A stretch of DNA of 64,000 bases from Lepidodermella squamata (Eukaryota; Gastrotricha). The stretch lies in the NCBI GenBank assembly GCA_047495785.1, contig JBLDXI010000016.1, positions 248,001-312,000 of the forward strand. The letters are read 5' to 3'. The notes under the pieces are model-generated. The model had not been told where the DNA came from, did no database searches, and saw only the letters and a program-made list of their open reading frames with translations. The translations under genes were made by a program, and so were the position numbers. This document shows positions 56,049 through 64,000 of this stretch, piece after piece; the stretch's first letter is position 1, and every line of letters starts with the position of its first letter.

Positions 56049-59000
56049 ATGATGTCATCTTATTATCCTTTATTGATCATTCTCGGCGTGATCGCTCAAA
56101 ATGCATCGAGCGTAAGATATCTCATTGATCAAACTTTTAATATTTGCTATGAAACCAACAAATTCCCCTTGTTTGAATGGAGCCTTGTTCGGAACAGCCA
56201 GAGAAAAAAAGGTAAGAGTTTCCTGTTCTGTGCCGTACAAACTTTGGCCACTGCCTGTGCCAGTTTATTTCGACCCGAACTGCAGTGACTTACCTTGTTC
56301 ACCTCTTCACGCGTGTGATCGCAAATTTCATTCCCTTCAAAAGGTGATGAATTGAGAGCGGCAATATTGGCTGAGCTTGATGTGTACAAGCAGCAAACTT
56401 GCCTCGATTACGTACTTATTACAAACGACACGCATCCGACTGGCTCTCTGTAGATTGTTGGGGACATATTGTTAGTTATATTTTCGAAGAATCAAGTTTC
56501 TGATTTTGACCACCTTTACAGCGGCTCGTCAACGTCCGCACTACCGGGCCCGGACGCGGGTTTTGGAACTTATGGTCATTATATGGGGGTGAGTTGAACT
56601 CGGTCTTAACTGCTTCTTAACTTATGCTTTCAGTGTGCGAGTTTTAGGAGGGGATGGGGGATCATCCCTCCCAGACAATAAGATGAGAATTTATCCTACT
56701 GTTTCGTTCATTTTGATAGGTTTCGGAGCGCGTTTTAGTGGAAAATCTTCAAAATTCTCGTTTCGCTCGCTTTTTAGTTAAAATAGCATCCAAGATCCAA
56801 GATCGCACCCTGTATGCTTTGATCAATCGAAATTTTATTCCCTTCACAGAATTTTAGACGAAATTTGGCTGTGACTCTGGGCGTGGTAAGTGCGGATGTG
56901 CTCACTTTCTCAAAGATAAAAACTTGGATCTATTTCGCAGCCAATGGATATGCTCCGTCCTGATCGGGACAACTATCTTTATGGGATAAAGATGGTAGGG
57001 TAAGTGATTTGCTTGCCTCGCTGATATAATGAAATGCTTGGTTATTCCGCATTAGAGTCTTCTGGTACAAAATCCCTGGGCTCACCAGTGACAATGGCGT
57101 GCCATTTGATTTTTCCTCGGTTACACTGACGCACCCGCTTGAAGATAATGGCAATTTCTTCCCGAAAGACTGGCGGGGATGTCTGTACTTGCACAAACGA
57201 TTCTGCACAAAAGCAGTTGCACAAATGCAGTTGCACAAAATATTTTGCACAAACTCCATTTTTCAAGCGGAATCAAGTTTAATAAGAAAATTGAAAATTG
57301 AATATGCAGTTGCAAATGCCCACCCGGCTTCGGTGGTCCAACTTGCGAGGCATCTCCTCCATTTCCAGGCGAAACTTGCGGGGGTGTCATCGATCTCCAG
57401 CCATGTGTCTCGCAAGTCATCGAATCACCAAACTATCCGAACGGTTATCCCATGAACAGCACGTGTTCTTGGCAGATAATCAGTAGCCAGGTGAGTTCAC
57501 AATAATATTGCCTTATAATGCGAAAACCACACGCAATTTTTACTGTTAAATGTGGGTTTCGCCAGATAAATTTCACTGTTTCCCACCCAATCTAGGATTT
57601 TCATATAATGAATCCTTACTGTCGAAAATTGAGTGGTCAGTTAATACTTTAGCATTTCCCCTAATCGTTACCATGAAATCTTTTCCTTACCTGGTAACCG
57701 TGGGTTTTTCACCGCTAGGCGACCCGAAAGCGATCTGAAAGCGCAAAAACCTTGGAAAAATGCGCCCACTGGCGTCTTTAGCGGCGTTTCTGCGAGGAAC
57801 AAAATTGGTTCACCCAAAGTTTTTTCACATTCCCTAGCCGAGCACATGGAGAGCTTATTAGGGAAGTAAGAAATAGCCAGTTAATATGGAGGTCATCCAC
57901 GGCTTTTCAATCTTTTCCCTCCCGGCTTGAAAATTGAGAAAAAAGCGAAAATTGTGTGTTTTTAGTCGCTCTTATCTCGAAAACACCCATGGTTGCACCA
58001 TAGCTTTTTGTAGTCAAATAGGAGAAGGCACTAGGAGGAAGGTTTTAACAGGGAAAACAGCAAGAATCTCCCCAACTTATCCACGACTTTTTCGTCCTGA
58101 TTAGCACTCACTACGTCACACCCAACACCTCGAAAATGCATGGCCTCGCGTATTTTGGGGCAAGAAAGAACATGGATTCAACCACAGTTTTTTCGCGTCC
58201 TTTAGTAGAGCACGACAAGATCTTACTCAGGAAGTAAGATTTTACGTGAATCCCCTCTCTGGATTTTCAGATCAGGAGCCAATTTCATTTCTCTAAAGCT
58301 AACTATGGAATAATCGCTTATTCCTCATTGTATTATGTAATGATATTTCAATTTCAGCCCGGAATAGTGTTTGGCTTCGACGGTAGGCCTGATCTAACCG
58401 TTGGCACGAGTGAGTGACACTTTTACATTCTTAAAATAATCATAATTTCCATTAAACTTATACAGTCGAAAGTGGCTATTCGATATATAACGACTCCTGC
58501 TTCGATTACGTCGAATTTCGGGACCCAACAGATGGCACCAAACCTTACCTTCGCTTTTGTTCCTACGGCGTTAGCTCAGGACGGATCTACGAGACCGCTG
58601 GCAATGCTGTTGTCCTGCACTTTAAAGCTACTTCGAACAAACCCGGAAAAGGCTTCCCACTTGTCGCTCGATCTTGCGCGACTGATAACAAGACTGAACT
58701 GAGACTGACAGCGACTGGCTACGACTACGAAGGCACGGTTTCAGTAACAACATCTGGCGAGGCGTGCCAAACGTGGCCCGTTGTTAAGGAAACTTCTGAA
58801 TATGATGTGTACAGCCAAGGTCCGTTCATTTCGACCTGGTATCACAACTTCCTATACCCTCGCGGATTGCGAAACGAATCGATGAATTACTGCCGAAATC
58901 CTGAATCTCGCGCAACTGGCCCGTATTGCTTCACGGACCTTGCAACAAATGAAACCGAGCCTTGTGACATTCCTATAGCTGTTTCTTTCGGTAAGACGAT

Positions 59001-59478
59001 ATCAGTGAAATTCGTCAGTTACAATTCTATTTGTCAATTTTCCAGTCAACAACACGAATTCGACTGCTGGCAGTACGACAACACCGAACAATGCAACGAC
59101 AATCAATCCAAATATCCGCGTCCGGTGTGGATCGATCGCCACGAAGCGTTTCACAGCTTGCCGCCGTCAGTGCAACAGCGCCACTGAATTCACATTCCTG
59201 AGTCATGGCACAGTATTCGATGACAAGTGTCCCACTGCGGTTAATTTGAGTACCGAAATGTTTCGAGCGTCGATATTGTTTTGTTTGATTTTGGTTTTCA
59301 GACTGCGAGAAAGTGTTCTACGCCCAGCAAGGTTACCAGATGTGATAGCAAGTGCGCTGATGGTGAGACCGCTGATGGTGAGACATTTCTATTTCGTCTG
59401 TATTACCAGGTCGAACGATACAACAAGTACTTTCCGTTCGCCAAAAACATTGACCTGTGCTTGGGATTGATCAAGTGA
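56049..59478 (+). pseudogene. Astacin-like/EGF/CUB/kringle gene E, partly decayed
   Basis: Exon 1 (56049-56111, 63 bp as in B) has signal MMSSYYPLLIILGVIAQNAS. Around 56230-56300 YKLWPLPVPVYFDPNC matches the family. Further exons: about 56344-56449 (ELRAAILAELDVYKQQTC), 56522-56588, 56850-56885, 56941-56999 (MLRPDRDNYL), then from 57056 the VPFDFSSVTLTHPL exon. The zinc motif reads RRNLAVTLGVPMDM: ligands Arg, Val and Met, Glu to Asn. After FFPKDWRG the frame breaks into TTGCACAAA-type repeats, the first half of the EGF is missing, and the frame resumes at CSCKCPPGFGGPTC (to 57490). CUB/kringle exons 58358-58409 and 58466-58990 and the tail 59045-59239, about 59298-59478, are clean. One tail intron of gene B reads through in frame here. 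Probably a pseudogene. Confidence 0.75.
57180..57265 (+). repeat. TTGCACAAA tandem-like tract inside gene E
   Basis: TTGCACAAA and variants (CTGCACAAAA, TTTTGCACAAA) occur at least five times, exactly where the EGF start should be. It probably disrupts the exon. Confidence 0.6.
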
Positions 59479-59818
59479 GCTGTAATCTTCGAAATGAAGA
59501 ATCGAGTTCCGCCAACTCGTAGATGACTACAGCAAGGACAATATCTTTCCTCTCTCCTTTCTTTTGCCTGATTATTTGATACATAGAGAACGGAGTGATC
59601 CGTTCTCTATGATTTGATATATTGGGATTATTTTTCCTCGCTTCATATTCCATAAAATGAGCGAAGCTATTGGCGAACTCATTTGTTATGAAAGAGATAG
59701 CATCTCTGGACAATAAAAATCCGCTGTTAATAATGTTCGAAAATTCATTAGCTGATGTCAGTAAAGACAGTGATATGTTGGTATTATAGCAATTCATTCC
59801 AAGTTTCGAGGCCACAAT
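59479..59818. other. Short spacer between convergent genes
   Basis: No gene. It contains an inverted pair GAGAACGGA...TCCGTTCTC near 59586-59610. Confidence 0.4.
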
Positions 59819-60817
59819 CTATTGCATCGACATAAAAACTGCCGAGATTGCAAACATGAGCGAGGCTGAGATTGCTGGCAGCAACTGGTAGCTTGCGTTC
59901 GAACAGCAGCCCTTTGAACACAGCCGAATCGGGCTTCTGCCCGAACACATCGTGTCGTTGGTACATCGAAGCGTGCCAGTGTTAGGACAGGCGGTGGATA
60001 GGCTTCCGCAAACTCCATTGCCATTGTAGTACGGCAGGCCGTTTGGGCACACACAAGAGAAAGATGATTCACTGCATCGAAGAGAGCCCTAAAATTTTTG
60101 AAATTCAGAAAATATAGAAAAAAAACATCTGAATTATGTGGCGAAATTCAAAAAATTGAGAATTTTGTCGCGGAGGTTTTATTGCTAAAAATGTATTTAT
60201 TTCAATGATAAGCTATAAAACTGGAAGACTATTTTGGACCTTGTTAGACTAAATTTTCCTATTAATATTTTTGCCTCAAAAAAATTAGCAAAATTTCAAA
60301 TTAAATTTTTCCAATTTTGATTAAGTTCGACATTTTCATTTTAATTTGTTTAATTAATTGCATCGACATTTGCAATAATATCGATCGATTAGGAAGAGTA
60401 ATCGAATTTTACTCAATCAAATTCAGTTACTTAAATTTAAATTTCTCTCATCCAATAATTTCCGAAAAACACCGAAATTTCAAGATTCCCACGGAGATAA
60501 AAATAAAAAGCTCGAATTTTGCTATGATTTCTAAGTACCTGGCAATCGGTTTCTTTCGAACACCTTGCGCCGTAAACTCCACAACGGCCGCAACTTGTGT
60601 CGTAAGACTCGGAGCATCTGTTATCGGGAGATCGATAGTAAGGCCGGCTAGGCGAGCACTGGCAGTAGCCGTAGAAGCACACGAAATCACCGCCGCCACA
60701 TTCGCTGTCCAAACTACATGTATTTCCGTACGTAGCTTGTGCCGAAATAGGAACGAGCAAATTCTGGCTATTGCAGAAGAAATAAATTGAAAAAATTACT
60801 ACAACCGAAAGTTTCAT
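59819..60817 (-). CDS. EB-like cysteine-rich GPI-type protein (paralog of 14160), 2 exons, possible frameshift
   Basis: ATG at 60817; exon 1 60539-60817 with signal MKLSVVVIFSIYFFC and units CSLDSECGGGDFVCFYGYCQ and CGRCGVYGARCSKETDC. Donor CAG|GTACTT; a 449-bp intron; acceptor TTTTAG; exon 2 59819-60089 with CVCPNGLPYYNGNGVCG, CTNDTMCSG and SKGCC, then a hydrophobic GPI-type tail (LMFAISAVFMSMQ). With these sites the first codons of exon 2 (GSLRCSESSF) are one base out of frame with the rest, the shift falling at a TTTT run near 60059-60062. This is either an assembly indel, a different splice site, or a recent mutation. Otherwise the same architecture as the 14160 gene. Confidence 0.65.
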
Positions 60818-63798
60818 TATTTTGAACTTCAATTGTATTCAAGGAGCTATAGGCTATACTAGGTAATACTGATGTATGCAAGCGTATCCATTCAACATTG
60901 AACAGCCAACAGAAAAAATTAATCCGATAATCGTGAGTTAATCGCGAAAAGCGTAGCAAAAAACGTTCACAAGTTTGAATTGAAATTGAGTTTCGGATAA
61001 AAAAAAGGTATGATTCTTTTTAAAGCATTAACTGCACTGAGTTGGGGTAACCAAAACGGGGGAATTTAAGTTTTGGCAGCATTTTCGCTTCGATAAGATG
61101 CTTCGAAATCCGTAAGATTCTGTTAACATGAGAAATTTCGGCATTGATTAAGACTGTTCGACACTGTGAACTGCAAGACTTCAAATAATCAAAGAAATGC
61201 ACAATATAACGTTTCCTGATCGATACTGATCCACTCCATGGTATCTTATTTTATCGATAGTTAGCCCTCAGCTTTAAAGGGAACGTATCGATGTTGTGTT
61301 CCAAGGTGGTTGATATCGAAAAAATCTCTGATTTTCAAAATCGATAATTGAAATTGATATTCGGCGCTGTAAGCAGAGCAAAGCAGAGCAAGCAGAGCAA
61401 AATTTTAGTTCTTCTCATATTTTCTCAAAATTGCTCAAAAATTGCAGGCGAAAAGTCTAGACTGAAATCAGCGGGAATCTCGTATCACAAGGATAGAGTT
61501 AACATAACGTTTAATTGAATTCCGCTTAGTCCGCATGTTCAGTCAGCCGGATTAGACACCTGTGACCTACATGTAAGACACCCATAGAGAGACAAACCAC
61601 CGGAGAAAACTCAACAAACCGCTGTTTTGCGGAAATTAAATTATAGACATTTCACTTTTCGCGTGATTTCAATTATCAGAAATCTTCGGCATGTAAAATT
61701 GTCAATAGAAAACGAGAAAATTCATGCAATTTGCTTATTTACAAAATAACCAGTTTTCTTTTATATTTTCGCCTCATTATGATGAATTATCTGAAATTCA
61801 ATAAATCAATTCATAAATCAATTTTGAAATAACCGACTTCAAAATTGACCCAGATTTTTTTTCGCCATTTTCGCCAAACAACATTTTTTCAATTTCATTT
61901 TTCGATTAGAAAATTCAAAAAATATCAGAAAATTATTCCTTCAATAGCGATTTTTCGTGATTTTTATCCTCATTCCAGGCGGCAAAATTTTGCGTAGCGC
62001 ATGGTTTGAAAAATAGCCGTTTTTTTCTTCCATTACCCTCGCGGATAAAAATCCGCAACAATTTTTCCGTCGCACACTCAAATGAAATCAAGCGAAATAT
62101 TGATTATATTACACATCATTTTATGCGCGCTGCCGAAAGCGGCTGAATTTTATCAAAATTCGCATCTCAACACATCAGGATGTGGCCGGGTAATAATAAC
62201 GAAAACGCCGCAGCAGCTATACATCATGCGCGCTGCTGTATATGCGCGTTTTATAATAAATTACAGCGCGCGTCTGCTTTTATCTGAATTCGATGGCTGC
62301 TTTCCGCGAAAATAACACGCGCAGCGGCAAATTCAATGTTCAATAATATAAAATATACGCAAGTACTCGTGCATTCATGTTAGCCCTGCAGGCGAAAATT
62401 CGGCCTCTAATAATAATAATAATAACGAAAATATAGTAATGAAACACACGCACACACACGGAGATCTAGGTCAGTGTTGTAATACTATTATTATTATTAT
62501 TAGTGCTATTTATAATAAGCGCCGTCGCCGCCGCATTCGCATTCACATTCGCATTTCGCCCGCATTTCGTGGCAATAATAATAATGCTCGCTTGAATACA
62601 GCACGCTGCACATATTACGTATACGCATTTTATTTGTATGATGCGTGTATATGTGCTGCGAAAACGAATTATAAGCCTAGCTATTTCGCTCTGCTTTGTG
62701 CTCCATATATACATATTGCCGTACTTACATATATAGCATAATATCCATGTGAATATGTTTAGGCTTTCTATAGAACGTTTTCGGTTGTACGCGCCAGCAG
62801 ACTTCAGGGCCCCTACTCGCATTTCGCCTATTTTCGTTTCACAGATTTTGTACTCAAGCCATGTATTTCTTAGCAAATTCAGCTACTATTTTTCAGACGA
62901 ATGCATTCCACTTGAAAATCGTGTCCCAAAATAGTTTTTCATATCCATTCGTTGTCGAGAATTAGCTCATTTTTATTCGTTTTATATTCGTTTTTACGAT
63001 TCGTATTTTTCGTTTTCGTATTTTTCCTAATTTCCAAATCATCAAAACATTTTTTATTGCGAAAATTGAAAAACTACTATTTCCTGTTCGAAGTCTCAAT
63101 TCCTAATAAGAATATTCGTGAATTTTTCCAATTTTAATTGGGCGCGATAACTTCGTGAATTGTATTCAAATGGTGAAATGACTTTTTCCAGTATTTAAAG
63201 AAAATATTCACATTTCTGGGAAATTGCAGAAAAAATGAAAAATTAACTTTAAGGCAAAACTATATTATTTAACTATTTTATATTCCAATTTTATTTCAAT
63301 TTTATCCCAATGGTAATTTGAAGGAAATACTTTTTCCAGTCAGTAAAGAATATATTCCTATTTCCTTTGAGGCCATATAATAATAGGCAAAGCTATTTTA
63401 TTTGACGGCCAAATTTTAATTGATTAAATTGGCAAAAATTCATTTTCGAAATTGCGAAAATGTTATGGCTAATTGGAAAAATTGAAAAATGACCTCGAAA
63501 TTTCACGTATTAAAGGTCGAAATTAGAAAAAATTCTGAAGTTTTTCCAGATAATTTTCTTAAATTTGAAAATATTGAAAATATGTAAAAACATATTTAAA
63601 GGCTAAATTTTTTAAAATTATAGAATCGCTAATTTTACTATCAGTGGGATAGTATTAGTTTAAAATTCGCAACAAAAATCGATAAATATTCATTTTGTTT
63701 TATAATTTTTATTTTTATTTTTTTATATTTCCCAATTTTTATTCTAGTTCAGAGTTTCAACAATTGATATTTTTGGAGACTCAGTTAATTGCGGCATA
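60818..63798. other. 3-kb intergenic region, low complexity
   Basis: No gene supported. It contains AGCAGAGCAA repeats near 61373-61400, AAT/TAA microsatellite tracts near 62409-62425 and 62486-62505, CA-rich sequence near 62443-62459 and GCCGCCGC-type runs near 62521. AT-rich homopolymer sequence dominates after 62940. Open frames at 62439-62934 follow these repeats and are not credible. Confidence 0.4.
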
Positions 63799-64000
63799 AT
63801 GTCCACCTCGACGAATACTCGCAAATATTCGCGCCGGTTGACATCTGAGGAAAAAATCCTCTTCGCCGCCGAAGTCGAGAAGCAACACGCGCTGTGGGAC
63901 CCATCGCACCCGGGCAGCGCATCGCTCAGCGCCGATATTTGGCAGGCGATAGGCGAAAAATTCAACCTGACAGCGGAAGATTGCCGCAGCAAGTGGATGT
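63799..64000 (+). CDS. MADF/Myb-SANT-like DNA-binding protein, N-terminal part only
   Basis: ATG at 63799. The frame stays open to the window end: RRLTSEEKILFAAEVEKQHA, LWDPSHPGSASLSADIWQAI, GEKFNLTAEDCRSKW. The pattern of acidic helix, L(W/Y)D, W..I and C+.KW matches MADF (or Myb/SANT-like) domains that bind DNA in transcription factors. Only 67 residues are visible, so the rest of the gene and its class cannot be judged. Confidence 0.75.
   Translation, partial: MSTSTNTRKYSRRLTSEEKILFAAEVEKQHALWDPSHPGSASLSADIWQAIGEKFNLTAEDCRSKWM

Noticed and set aside
60317-60790. 157-aa plus-strand frame
   Set aside because: It is antisense to the intron and first exon of the EB-like gene and shows no domain or signal of its own.
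62439-62934. Overlapping frames on both strands
   Set aside because: They run through AAT, CA and GCC repeats; composition explains the open frames.

Overview
The window reads as nuclear DNA of a small invertebrate animal, most likely a nematode or a close ecdysozoan relative (inference). Genes are split by mostly 45-60 bp GT-AG introns ending in TTTTCAG-like acceptors. AATAAA signals are present. Many genes encode secreted cysteine-rich, astacin/EGF/CUB-type or GPI-anchor-like proteins. Intergenic DNA is AT-rich and holds LINE, P-element, pogo-like and other terminal-inverted-repeat debris. No rRNA, tRNA, CRISPR or bacterial operon was seen.

Layout. 1-9890 (minus): two members of an unusual family (genes A and B) built on an astacin fold whose zinc-binding motif is destroyed, followed in B by EGF, CUB and kringle modules. 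Gene B is split by a 3.0 kb foldback element. 10718-14714: small secreted proteins, including a head-to-head pair of paralogous peptides, and one GPI-type cysteine-rich protein. 15.5-22 kb: two vWA genes sharing identical introns, one carrying a C-terminal CCCH zinc-finger array and the other with that array deleted; LINE relics lie between them. 23120-24102: an intronless 2-oxoglutarate/Fe(II) oxygenase with one frameshift. 24638-35158 (minus): tandem astacin-like copies C (pseudogene) and D (intact, 12 exons, about 665 aa), separated by a P-element transposase relic. 37-40 kb: two paralogous secreted cysteine-rich genes. 40.2-44.6 kb (minus): a secreted VIT/vWA protein and a secreted ankyrin protein. 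45-48 kb: MITE-like elements. 48.2-53.6 kb: four tandem nucleoredoxin/tryparedoxin-like genes. 54-56 kb: a MITE and a 15-bp minisatellite. 56-59.5 kb: fifth astacin-like copy E (plus strand, decayed). 59.8-60.8 kb: a second GPI-type cysteine-rich gene. 63.8 kb to the end: start of a MADF/Myb-like gene.

The dominant theme is a locally amplified extracellular repertoire: catalytically dead astacins joined to EGF, CUB and kringle modules, small secreted peptides and EB-like GPI-anchored proteins. It is being diversified by duplication and damaged by mobile elements. The most unusual items are the dead-astacin/EGF/CUB/kringle family, the vWA-CCCH fusion, and the foldback element that carries a LINE fragment in its loop.
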